Assembly: GCA_019916065.1 (NCBI GenBank)
Contig: CM034233.1
Span: 5,896,516 to 5,960,515, forward strand
DNA from: Vitellaria paradoxa
Taxonomy: Eukaryota; Streptophyta; Magnoliopsida; Ericales; Sapotaceae
DNA: 64,000 bases
Direction: 5' to 3'
Shown: positions 1 to 10,688 of the stretch, in pieces
Numbering within the stretch: position 1 is the stretch's first letter
Layout: every line of letters starts with the position of its first letter
Program-made: the position numbers and the translations under genes
Notes under the pieces: generated by a model
What the model saw: the letters and a program-made list of their open reading frames with translations, nothing else
The model's database searches: none
Told to the model about the DNA's origin: nothing

Positions 1-139
1 TGGTGATGATTAGGGAATGATGGGCAGTAAACTTCTTTCACTGTAATAATAGAGTCATAGTGTGGGAAATTTTGCTTTAGAGGAATGTTCTTGACAGAAA
101 GGTTGAAGGCACCATTGGGCTGCTCACAACTTTATATAC

Positions 140-760
140 ATTGAAGGGAGGGGTAGGAGAGGATAGGATGAGATGAAAATATACCAAATCAGACCACTTA
201 GAGGTGAAGTCGGTTTATAAGGTGTTGGCAGAATGCAGGGGACAATCCCTGAAAGAACATTTGGTGTAACAATGCGGCTTCAAAGGTTTCTTTCTTTATG
301 TGGTGCTTGAACCATGGAAAGCTCCATGCCATTGACAACCTCCTAAGTAAGAGGTTGATTTTGGTGAACAGATGTTGCTTATGCAAGAGGGATGGGAAAT
401 CTATAAACCACTTGTTTCTTCATTGTAGTTAGACTAGACACGTCTGGGATTTGGCTTCATCATGGTTTGGGATGAATTGGATATTTCTATTAGAGGCTAG
501 AAAAGTCTTTCAAGAGTGGTGAGAAGCAAGATTCCATAAAAGCATAAGGAGGGCCGCACTTAATACCTTCTTTGTAAACTTTGGCTTATTCAGGGGGAAA
601 GAAATAGTAGACATTTTCAAGATACCAAAACTCTTGTCTTTAAATTGAGTACCTTTTTGACTGATTTGTATGATTGGTTGTCCAGGGGTTTAGAGCTGGA
701 TATTTTTAGTTTTATGCATCTCTTCGAGAACATGTTTATATCTTAATTCTTGGTTATGGA
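140..760 (+). mobile_element. LINE 3'-end fragment (zf-RVT region), degenerate
   Basis: Plus-strand translation, allowing a few stops and a frame change, gives the C-terminal part of a plant LINE ORF2. A block reads EVKSVYKVLAE, then WNNAASKVSFFMWC, a KR-LILVNRCCLCKRDGK zinc-binding stretch, and a later ERNSRHFQ segment. This is the usual order of the reverse-transcriptase zinc-binding domain (W-P-K-FFxW, CxxC, HLFxHC, W-ERN). Stops lie inside the blocks, so it is dead. The reverse transcriptase itself would be left of the window. The 3' boundary is not clear; no poly(A) tail is obvious before the AT-rich sequence at about 800. Confidence 0.7.
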
Positions 761-1116
761 GGGGCCATTTGTACTTGGGTTCCATCTGCTTGATGCCTTC
801 TCCAATGCAAATCCTTATATATATAAATATATACACACAAACAAACATTTTGAACCTTATAACAAGCTTTGGCAGGCCTAACAAATGTCCTACAAAACTT
901 TCTATTAAACGTAAGGGTATACAGCGATCACGTAAAATACCTAACACATTTCTTAACTTAATCTAACACAATTTAATTCTATATGTAACATCCCCACTAG
1001 TTCTCCATCTCCTTAAATAATACACCCTAAGTATGGAAATTGCCCACTCTAGATATTGTAGTTTTCTCCCATAACCCAAATGAAAAGCTTACTAACCCAA
1101 AAAAGAAAAAAAAATC

Positions 1117-1590
1117 CTGAACATTCATTCATTTGTATTTTCACTACTACTAAATTATTTTCATTTCATATGTCCAATTTTAATACTATGAATCTAAAAT
1201 TTTCATGATTCTAAAGTCTCCCAATGGCCCAAAAATCAAAATAAGTTTCACAAGCTTCAATCTATTAACCCAAAAAACTTCAACTAATACAACATACCTG
1301 CGCCATGTCCACCTTGGACATTCACTCCCACAACACTTGTCTTAAGTACTTCTTCACATTCAATGCTGAACATTCATTCATTTGTATTTTCGCTACTACA
1401 AAATTTTCATTTCATATGTACAATTTTAATATTATGAATCTCAAATTTTCATGATTCTAAAGTCTCTCAATGGCCCAAAAATCAAGATAAGTTTCACAAG
1501 CTTCAATCTATTAAGCAAGAAAAACCTCAACCAATATAACGTATCTATGCCATGTCCACGCTGGACATTCACTCCCACGACACTAGTCAA
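1117..1590. repeat. Direct tandem duplication, two units about 249 bp apart
   Basis: A segment starting CTGAACATTCATTCATTTG at 1117 recurs at 1366. Both copies run through a block with 'CAATGGCCCAAAAATCAA' and end in GGACATTCACTCCCAC (about 1316 and 1563). The copies differ by scattered substitutions and small indels, so the duplication is not recent. No coding content is seen. The interval 1591-2086 after it holds nothing I recognise. Confidence 0.8.
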
Positions 1591-2086
1591 ACAATCATCT
1601 AAATGTGTCCTATTATAACAATATATAATTTATTTTTTGACAGATCACCAACATGTTATGTCTATGATATTTTTTTAAAAAAGGCATGTTAACTTATCAA
1701 TTTGTCATATCTTGGGTGGCAAAATTACTCATTCCTGACGGATACTCGTATTATCTACCCCATTCAAAGCAACTATGGAGATACTATTCATAGCGATGAG
1801 TACAAAGACGATAGTCCCCACCATTGCCTCTTACCTGCATACATACCCACTTGTCTAAAATTAATATGTAATGAGGTGGCAATAATGCCAAAGAAAAAAT
1901 TGGTAGAGCTAGAGCTTATTTAATGCTTTTTCTAATTTTTTGGCAAAGCCAAGTTCGCTCTTGAAAATTCTCTCGTCTTCCTCTCTTCTCCTCTCCCATT
2001 TCTCTCCTGGACAACCCCCCCTCTACCTCTCTCTCTCAAAAACCAAGATAGACAACATCATCATCGAGGTTGTGACAACAATTTTT

Positions 2087-2380
2087 GGGATTATGATGGA
2101 TATTTATTTGTAATTGTTAGAATTGAAAAAAAAGTTGACAGGACAGACTCTTTAAATATTGTGACTCTAGCAACTATAGAACAAGCCCGTATGAACCGTG
2201 GCAGCTATAGAACAAGCCCGCATGAACTGTGGAAACTATAGAACAAGCCTGTCTGGGATTATGATAGATATTTATTTGTAATTATTGGAATTGAAATAAA
2301 CGTTTACGGGACAAACTCTTTAAATGCTGTGACTCTGTCAACTATAGAACAAGCCCTTATGAATCGTGGTAACCCCGGTT
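2087..2380. repeat. Nested tandem repeat (about 170-bp unit with 30-bp subrepeats)
   Basis: GGGATTATGATGGATATTTA at about 2089 recurs as GGGATTATGATAGATATTTA near 2254, followed by the same downstream order. Within the first unit a roughly 30-bp subunit containing CTATAGAACAAGCC is repeated three times. No ORF. From 2381 to 3280 I see only non-coding sequence; 2990-3110 has repeated 'CTAGAA'-type short motifs. Confidence 0.7.
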
Positions 2381-3289
2381 CTCAACAATTGTAAGAACAA
2401 GACTATGAAAACCATGATGATCTCAATCGGATTAACTCAGAGAAGAACCCAAGACCCAAACTAGGTGACACTAGATGCAATGTTGGATCCAACGAGTATT
2501 GCCCATGAGAAATTATTTGGCATTCATTATATTTAACTCCTATATGATAATCCACAGATTAATAATTTATCATCACTATTGTGATTGAGGTGTTGATTGT
2601 AAATGTTATTGCACTTTGACATGTAGATTCTAAAATTACTATTATTTATGTATGGACATTATTCACTTGGAATTTTTTTTGATCAAATTGTTTATTGAAA
2701 TTTTTTATTTTCAAAATGCTATTATTATGTTTGGCTTAGGAACCCATTCACTAGGCTTTTTAACTCACGCCTCATTTTTAACATTTTTCAAGTGAGATGA
2801 AACGATTATAATCAAGAATTTTTGATTGGATTGGGACTATGACATCATAAGCCTATGACCTCCTATAGAAACATTTAATTGTTTTACTTTGGATTTATGA
2901 AGGCTTTCTAGCCGTCGGCCAGGGCAATATAGTTCACGGCTGGTTTCACATTAATTTGGGGTATGACATAAAGCACTCTAATGGTTTCTAGAAAATTCCA
3001 GACTATACTAGAAAATCATGGGACCCTCTAGAACACAATGGACCATTCTAGGACATTCTGGAAGATCATAGAGAAATCTAGAATGCCCTAGGTAATTCTC
3101 AAGTCATGCCATACCAGTGTCCAAATTAGTCTTCTTAAGTATCCGACGTGATCTAAAGTTAAGGACGTGTTAGTATTCACACATCCCCTTTGTGACCATA
3201 TAGCAAATAAGGCTAGTGTAACATTTACAAATAAAATAGAAAAAATTAGCATTATTATGTGTTCACAAATGAAAGATGAAGTTCAATCT

Positions 3290-3930
3290 AGTCCCGAACA
3301 CAGAAATTAATACTACAACATGATTTCAGGTCATAACCACAATTATATCTCCTTTGGTGAAATCTATCTTTGAAAATATCAGAAGAAACAAACAAAACCA
3401 ATAGCCAAAAAGTATACAGTACAAATCAAAACCTAAATCTCTAAGCAGAAGGTTTGTCAATTCCCAAGAAATACCTTCAATAATATCTTCAAAACCCTAA
3501 TTTCGTGAACCTAGCAAATCAAACGAGTTCCTTAATTAACACACCCCCGATTCATTGATACCAAAAAAAAAAAATTTCCCAATACATACGCATATGCGAC
3601 AAATGTAGAGATATGCATTTTCGCTATTCAAAAAATGAAGTCAAAAAGTATTTTCGCGTATAAAAATCAATTATCCTCATCAAAACCCTAATCCTCCGTC
3701 AAATTGCTAAATCAATAGCCCTAGTGCATTCAATTTTAACTTCAAGAAATAAATAGAGGAGAGCGCGAACCGTGTCTTAAGGTTTACTTACAATTTCGAA
3801 GTGAGTGCCTTGGGAGTTTCAACGATAATCTTTGCTAAATCCGATACCCGCCGGCACAATCTCGACTTCTCCGGCGAGAAGCGTATCCTCTAATCCGCCC
3901 GAGTATCAAAGAAGGGGGGGGGGATGTAAT
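3290..3930 (-). other. Gene-start-like fragment (leader/first exon with donor), unassigned
   Basis: The minus strand of 3770-3920 is richer in GC than its surroundings and reads like a plant first exon (CGCCGGAGAAG, GTGCCGGCGGG). It is followed by a good 5' splice signal (ATT|GTAAGTAAACC near 3795). The T-rich sequence beyond resembles a leader intron with several AGGGTTTT motifs. No start codon or family signature supports a product, and the following exons are not recognisable. It could be a truncated gene 5' end carried by a transposon. The upper edge abuts a purine run AAAGAAGGGGGGGGGG at 3909-3924 followed by TG, which could instead be a retrotransposon polypurine tract and LTR start. 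Confidence 0.25.
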
Positions 3931-3949
3931 GTCTGCTGAATTCCAGAAT

Positions 3950-4060
3950 CCATATGTGTATTGTAATGGGGAATGAAGCCATACCAACGAGGCAAGACGA
4001 AGCTCTTAAGCTTTATTCGTATTGGATAAAAGTCTTGAAAAGGCCCAGAACCATAGAAGC
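3950..4060 (+). repeat. Dispersed repeat copy 1 (partner at 42990-43085)
   Basis: The stretch with TGTGTATT, GAATGAAGCCAT, GGATAAAA and AGGCCCAGAACCATA has the same order of blocks as 42990-43085. It is probably part of an LTR or other transposon, but no boundary or coding domain is visible to classify it. From 4080 to 5128 the sequence is AT-rich with a (TA)n tract at about 4630-4660 and nothing coding. Confidence 0.55.
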
Positions 4061-4621
4061 CATGAGGAGCTATGATCAACCATTGGTCATGAAATAGAAA
4101 AAGAAACTTTTCACCAAAAATAGTTCACAAATTTTTGTGCATTAAAATTTAAAAAAATTAATTAAAAGAAAAACAATCACCCTTTTATTGCCAACGAAAG
4201 CAGCAGTATAGCTGAATTAAATACACTCTAGATTGATTTTTTGAAAATTAGCTTGGCATTTCTAAAGCTTTTCAAAACCTAGGACTTGTTTGGTGCACTT
4301 CAATATTTATTAAATTTTCATCAATTACTCTTATAAAATTTATCGCATTCTTGCATCCTTATCAACTTTCCCTTATTTTTTCAACTTTTACTCTTTTTTT
4401 TAATTCTTATAAATTTGTTTTAAATACATAGTTTTCTTAAAAGCAACACATAATAGCACCATGATAAACATTACAAAAGTTCCATTTTTTTATACACCAA
4501 ATGTGCCTTTAGTTACACACGATTTCACTTATTATTTTATAATTTTAAGTGTGAAAATTTAAAAGTAAAATATATTTAATATCTTTTAAAAATAATAAAT
4601 ATAAATCGTTGCGTGTTTACC

Positions 4622-4662
<41 letters not shown>

Positions 4663-5128
4663 TATATATTTATCTATCTATATTATTATAGGACAAACAC
4701 TAAAGTTTGATGAAATCCTTCTTTTTTTTTATGAACCATTTTTTCAGTGAAGTTTTTTTTTTTCCTATAATATCGTTTACTTCCTATGTCTATGACTATC
4801 TATATTTCAATGGTATTAAAAAGTAATTTTTTTTATAACTATCACATAATTATATAATTTCACTTATATATATTTTTATCTACCTTAAATACCCTTTAAC
4901 TACCTATTAATTTTATAACTTTTTTTATTTTTTTAATACTCCTTAATTATGTATTATATACTTAAATAACCTTAACTAGTTATTATTTTTTATTTGAGAC
5001 ATTTTTGTTTTTCTTATATATTTTCATTGATTATTAGAACCAAAAAAAAAAAAACACGTGCATTCCAGGCCGTTGCTTGCTTTCTCCCTACTACATCATT
5101 GCCAAAGACCTCTATTTCAGCAAAATTA

Positions 5129-5459
5129 AGGTGATATTTGATTTACTTTTCTATTTTCTATTTTTTAGTTTTATTTTATGTGTTAAAATTCTCAAAATAT
5201 AGAAATAGGGAATGTTCTATTTTCTTTATTTTGATATTTTTCTTATTTTTTTATTAAAAACTCTCAAAACAATTTTTTGTCATCTTTTATTTCATGTGTA
5301 AATTCATTTTTTGTTTTGAAAACAAATTCTGAAAACACAAGTAATTAAATAAGTTTTGAACTGTTTTTTTCAAAACCACAAAATAGAAAATTAGCTCAAA
5401 ATAGAAAATAAAAAACAAAAATATAGAACAAAAAATAAGAAATAAATCAAATGACACCT
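5129..5459. mobile_element. MITE with long terminal inverted repeats and 6-bp flanking repeat
   Basis: The left end AGGTGATATTTGATTTACTT and the right end, reverse-complemented AGGTGTCATTTGATTTATTT, are near-perfect inverted repeats that continue into T/A-rich arms. The 331-bp element is flanked by AAATTA on both sides (5123-5128 and 5460-5465), a plausible target duplication. No coding capacity, so non-autonomous. The superfamily is not clear from the ends. Confidence 0.75.
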
Positions 5460-5639
5460 AAATTATTGAGCTTTGATTTCTTTGGGTGTAGGTGCCCTTC
5501 TCTTTCATTGTGTTTATAATTTTGATTCCCTTTTAAAAGTGCTTGGGAATCAATTTGAGAACACTATAATAAAGTGACTAGGGTTCATCTCATTTGGTTC
5601 AAAGGTTTTATATCGAGGCACTCTTTTATACTATAGCTT

Positions 5640-6440
5640 GCTATTCGATGTCGGTTGTCTTCTCTTGATAGAAGGCATCCCTTTGGAAGGCAAGTAGAGA
5701 TGTGTTACTTCCTTTGCAAGCAATACCATCTTTGGGTTGGTTGCTCTTTTAGTAGGAAAATTTGGGGCCTTCTTGTGGAGTTATGTGATTTCAATGTCAC
5801 ACATGGTTCTTGGGATGGTCTAGTAACTTGGGCCTCATCCAATCTTAAAGGGAGTTCTTTGTAATGTACCATTCCCAAGTTATGTTTAGTAAGAATGGTT
5901 TACTTATTGAGGCAAAAAATGAATAAAAGATGTTATGAAAAACTATTCTTTAAATGAGGATGTCATCTTTATGAAAATCTTGAATTGGCGAGAGAGATGC
6001 TTCTTGGTTATCTTCGCTTCAAACTTTCAAATAAAAACTTGATTCTCTTTGTTGATAAATAGAGATTACCTAACACTTTCCTTATTGGACATAGCTAATG
6101 TAGATTGGTGGGATATTGTGGCAAAGTTTGGTGCTACTATAAAGATCCTTGTTTTATCATTTCATAATGGGCTTTGCTAGTATTTTGTTGGTCTTTTCCT
6201 TTACATTAGCATTTGCTTGGTTTTACTTGTCTATTATGATATTGATTTGGTATCTTTGTGCTTGCCTCTTAGATATTGCCTTGATATCGTTTAATCCTTG
6301 GCTTGTTGAAATTTTGTCTAGCTTGTGAGTAACTCAAAGACAGTTGGATTAAGCGTCATTTATAATATCATAGGTATGCTCCGAAGTTTTTGTAATTTTA
6401 TCATTAATTTAATTTTTTCTTCTCTTAAAAAAAAAAAAAG
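5640..6440 (+). mobile_element. LINE 3'-end fragment with poly(A) tail
   Basis: The translation at 5655-5864 contains CKQYHLWVGCSFSRKIWGLL followed by a tryptophan-rich stretch. This matches the 'C..C...HL...CxF...W' layout of LINE zinc-binding C-termini. Later sequence is frame-broken and resembles a LINE 3' UTR, ending in an A13 tract at about 6427-6439. It is a 5'-truncated, inactive copy. It is a different copy from the one at 140-760. Confidence 0.55.
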
Positions 6441-6803
6441 AGAGAGAAAAGAAAGTAATTTTGGTTCTCTTGTAAATTACTGATGATAAACTGATCGGAC
6501 CAATCTCAAATATGGTTATTGAAGTGTGAATGCATGATGGCAGAGCGAAGAAAGATGAAGAAATTAATATTTTAATATTATAAATGATAGTTTAGAGGAG
6601 TTAATGCGAAGCATAGTGTTAAATTAGGACAATGGTTATTTTTTACTTTTATTTTTATTATTTTGCATTTTAGATAATTTGTTAAAAGAAGGTGACGTGG
6701 GTATGCAACGCGGTTAATAAGTTTCAAAGTATATTAAAATTTATTATGGTTCTAATAAAAGAAAAAAAAATTTTTATATCTGTCACAGGTTTAAAACAAT
6801 TAA

Positions 6804-7057
6804 GCTTGATTTGGGAAGAAAAATACATAACTTTTTTTATTTTTAAGCTAGTAGTAACTAGTTGAAAAAAAGTTACATTTTTTTGTGTTTGGGAAGAGAA
6901 AAAATGTAACTTTTTAAAGTGATTTTTTAATTTTGGTTAATTTGATATTTTTATCCTTGAAGATTTAAAAGAAGATCAAAATGTAAGAGGATAAATTTAG
7001 ATATTTTACAAATAAACAAATAAGCTCATAAGCCAATTTGACGGAGCTTCCCAAACA
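6804..7057. mobile_element. MITE-like element with TTTGGGAAG ends
   Basis: The left end (GATTTGGGAAG, 6808-6818) and right end (CTTCCCAAAC, 7048-7057) are inverted. A further internal TTTGGGAAG at about 6888 suggests nesting or internal duplication. No coding sequence. From 7060 to 8530 the DNA is AT-rich, with a (TA)n tract at about 7350-7386 and a run of about 17 G at 7513-7529; no gene is seen there. Confidence 0.4.
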
Positions 7058-7353
7058 ATACTTTAATATGTACATGAGTGAGTGGACTTAGATCCGATAG
7101 AAACAATTTCTCCCATTAATTCGAGGCTAAGACTATATTTTTCCCCCTTATAAATTATAATATTTTCAATTGTTATTAAACTTTTGCCTTTATTTTATTA
7201 CTTTTAATCCTATTTACTTTAAATTTTCACTTTTGATCTTATTTACTTTAAGAATGCAAGTTTACTCACACTGATTACAAATTTTGAATCCCTTATATAA
7301 ATAGAGTATATATGGAGTATTTTTTTTTTCTTTAACTATATTCTTCACACACA

Positions 7354-7389
<36 letters not shown>

Positions 7390-8529
7390 CGACTCCTGTG
7401 AAATTTTAATCAATTTTTATATATGAAAACCCTAATTTATTCAAATAAATTTTAAAGTTGCAAAAACTTTACGTTCGGATAAAACTGGATTGAAATTATT
7501 TGCTATTTGCGTGGGGGGGGGGGGGGGGGCGTTGGTACGTATCCAAAAAAACCCAGCTGGGTTCGTGTCATTCCTGTCTCTATGAAACGAATAAATATTT
7601 TAACTAAAAGTTTTACACTATTTGAGAACATTCATATCTTAAAATTAATTTAATTTGAAAATAAAAATTGATTTAATTTTATTAAATTTGACAAATAAAA
7701 TTCTATATTTAAAATACATTTTAAATTCAAGAATTGATTTGATTTGAGTTAAATGAAATATCAAATTTAACCATATTAATCAGAAATAAAAAATATGATA
7801 AAGATGATATATGAGAATAAATTTATGCATTTATTTAAATGGTTTAAGAAAAAAGGTAGTTTTCATCAAATTCTATTTATTTGAATTATATTTTAAATAA
7901 TATAAAAATTTTAAAATTTACGTTATAAAATGAAGTCAAATCTAACTCATAAAATTTTATTTTAATTCTTAATATAAAAATTCTTACCAAATAAAATCAA
8001 ACCCTATCAAATTTATTATTTCAAACGGATGGTTAAATTTCCAATTCTGAATTGGGGTGCAGGAAGCAATGAGCTGGCATGCGATTTTCAAGCTCAACAT
8101 AGTGCTGCCGCCGTGCTTAATAGACTCATCGAATATTCGGCAATCCTAAAATGTAAAATCTAATTGTATTAGAAAATTTTATTATAATTTTTGAAATTAA
8201 AATAATGTTATTAATGCAATAAATGATGTGATGATTAAGTTAATACTTTTAAAGTAATAATCTCATAAATATATTATATTAATCCTATAAAAAATTGAAT
8301 AAATTTTTTTTTTGTAACATTAGTTTTCTACAATTTGAAATGACATAATGTTAGTAAAGGATAAATTCACGCGTCAAAAGGGAAAATGAAATTTAAAAAG
8401 ACATTGAAAATATTTTTACATAATTTATAAAATACAAAAAATACTATTTTTCTATTTTATACATTTTTTATTCAACATTATCCATGTTAAAATTTTTCAT
8501 CCTATTTTCTATAATATTAAAATATAATC

Positions 8530-8660
8530 TTAGATCACTTGGCTATAATTTCATATTTTCTAAGAGAGGTCTCAAATTCGATTTTAAGAAGAGTCATTTA
8601 TTTGGAATTGCTCCCATGAGTTAGCCAACTGACGAAAGGAATATGCGAAAGAATTTGCTT
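8530..8660 (+). mobile_element. Possible tRNA-derived SINE fragment
   Basis: A Pol III B-box-like motif, GGTCTCAAATTCGATT (about 8567-8582), sits about 35-40 bases after ACTTGGCTATAA, a weak A-box-like motif. This layout is typical of plant tRNA-derived SINEs. There is no clear 3' tail or target duplication, so the call is tentative. Confidence 0.3.
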
Positions 8661-8865
8661 GCTATACTATTTTGATTCGATTCGAATGAGCCACTCAATT
8701 TTTTGACTAGCTGAAACTAATTAACTTGATAGATGTTGCTAGCTGGCAAAAATGGTAGTAAAACGGTTTGCTACTAGATTACCCTAACTTGATTCAAAGG
8801 AAACACTTAATGTTATGACTAGCTGAAATTGATTAAAAGGATGAGTGCTCTTAATTGACCTAGAG

Positions 8866-9004
8866 GTCGGTGTGTAGAGGCACGTGCTAACAATTTGTTA
8901 TCCTCACAAAGATTGAAGAGTTTACAGAAAAAATTGGAGATCGGTGTGTAGGGGCGAGTGCTAGCAATTTGTTATCTTCATAAAGACTGAAGAGTTTACA
9001 AAAA
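8866..9004 (+). repeat. Tandem duplication, unit about 72 bp, two copies
   Basis: GGTCGGTGTGTAGAGGC at about 8866 and GATCGGTGTGTAGGGGC at about 8939 begin two copies. Each continues through CAATTTGTTATC and GAAGAGTTTACA. An older, more diverged duplication (GACTAGCTGAAA at about 8707 and 8818) lies just upstream. Non-coding. Confidence 0.7.
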
Positions 9005-9399
9005 CATTTATTCCTATTACTAAAACACATATGTACTATATTTATTATTAATATTATTAGATTGAGTAAGATAATTACAGCGATGATTTAGAATGTACTA
9101 TGTTAGCATTTGGAGTTTTAAAAGAGTTTAAAATAAAAAATAAAAAAATTAGTGTTAAAATTATGTAAAAGTAACACGTAGCAAATTTTGATTATAAAAA
9201 GTTGGAAACTTTTAGAATTTTTGAAAAAAATTGAAACTTCAAATGAAGTCTATAGTATTTTTCTAATTTAAAATAATAAGGGATAATTTGGTAACACTGT
9301 CGTTTTTTTGTTTATGTTTATGCATTTACGTTTTTTATTTTTATTTTCTGTTGTAGTTTTTTCTAAAATGAAAAACTGAACCTGCGTTTGAGAATGCAA

Positions 9400-10095
9400 T
9401 TTTACTTACAATTACTAATTTTTTATTTTAATAAGATATTCAATTTTGTAATTTTTTAAAAATTAATTGAATTTAATAAAATATATTTCATATTAGTTTA
9501 ATTTAATTTAATTATTAAAAATGTATAATTCAATAAATATAATATATTAAATTATATTATTTATTAAAAATAATTGAATAAAATATAATTATTATATCAT
9601 TAATTCAATAAATATGAAATATATTAATTATAATTTAATTATGTTATTTATTAATATAATTTAATAGTTGTATCTTGTAATAATTTAAATAATTTAATTT
9701 TGATATTTAATAAAAATAATTTAATAAAATATAATTAATATTAATTAAATTAGTTAATTTAAATCAATTAATTAATAAAATTATTTTTAATAAATAATAA
9801 TTTAATCAATTAAATTAATAATTAATAAATTTATTTTCATATTAATTAAATTAATTAACTTAATAATTAATTTTATTAATTATATTATTTATTTATTAAA
9901 CACAATTTAATAAGATATATCTTAATTAATATAAAATATATTTCATATTGATTAAATTGATTGATTTAAACAACATTAATTTATTATTTATTAAAAAAAT
10001 AATAAAATATATTATATATTAATTTAGATAATTAGATTAATATTTATTTATTAAAAATAATTTTAATTTAATAAAATATTTGAGTAAAATAATTA
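9400..10095. repeat. Extremely AT-rich degenerate repeat block
   Basis: About 700 bases consist almost only of A and T in recurring AATTTAATAAAATATA-like units without a fixed period. The composition contrasts with the flanks. A similar block occurs at 56390-56950. It may be the core of a decayed transposon or a matrix-attachment-like region. No coding. Confidence 0.5.
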
Positions 10096-10346
10096 ATTTT
10101 AATATGATAGAAAAAAGAGACAAAGTGTGAAAATATTTTTTTTGTTTAAGTTTTCATTTTTTTAGAAACAAAAATATATAAATAGATTTAAGAAACATAT
10201 TTTTACTATCATTTTATAAAAATTTTAAAATATAAAAAAAAAAACGCTAACAAATTGGAGCTAAGATAACTGAAATGTTATCAAAATGGGATTAAGAGAG
10301 CAATTGTTGTTGGTTTTTTTTTTTTATATTTTTACAATCTCTACTC

Positions 10347-10354
10347 TATATAAA
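10347..10354 (+). promoter_or_regulatory. Likely TATA box of the RopGEF1-like gene
   Basis: TATATAAA lies about 335 bases before the start codon, followed by an A-rich run and then a markedly GC-richer region (about 10420-10688) that looks like the 5' UTR. Start of transcription near 10380 is inferred, not shown. Confidence 0.4.
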
Positions 10355-10688
10355 AAAAAAAAAAAAAAAACCTATTTGAATCAGTGAGTTTTTTTCGATT
10401 TGTTTGGGCTGGAGAGTGATCCTACGCGCTGCTTAGCACGTAATTGCTGCACCGCTCTTAGAAAGGGAAAGAGACCTCCCCTCCCCCACTGTGGGGCCTC
10501 CGTGCGCGACGGAAAGCCGACGTCTTGCAACTCCCAAGAGAGTGCACTGCACTGTAGAAGTATTGTAAGCTAGTTGCTTAATGACTTTCCTTTACTCTTT
10601 TCGTCTTCTCAGATCGCACATTTTCGGGAAGGGACTTCGTAGACACGAGCCATTATCTCCCAAACGGTAAAGGTTCATTTGGTCAACA

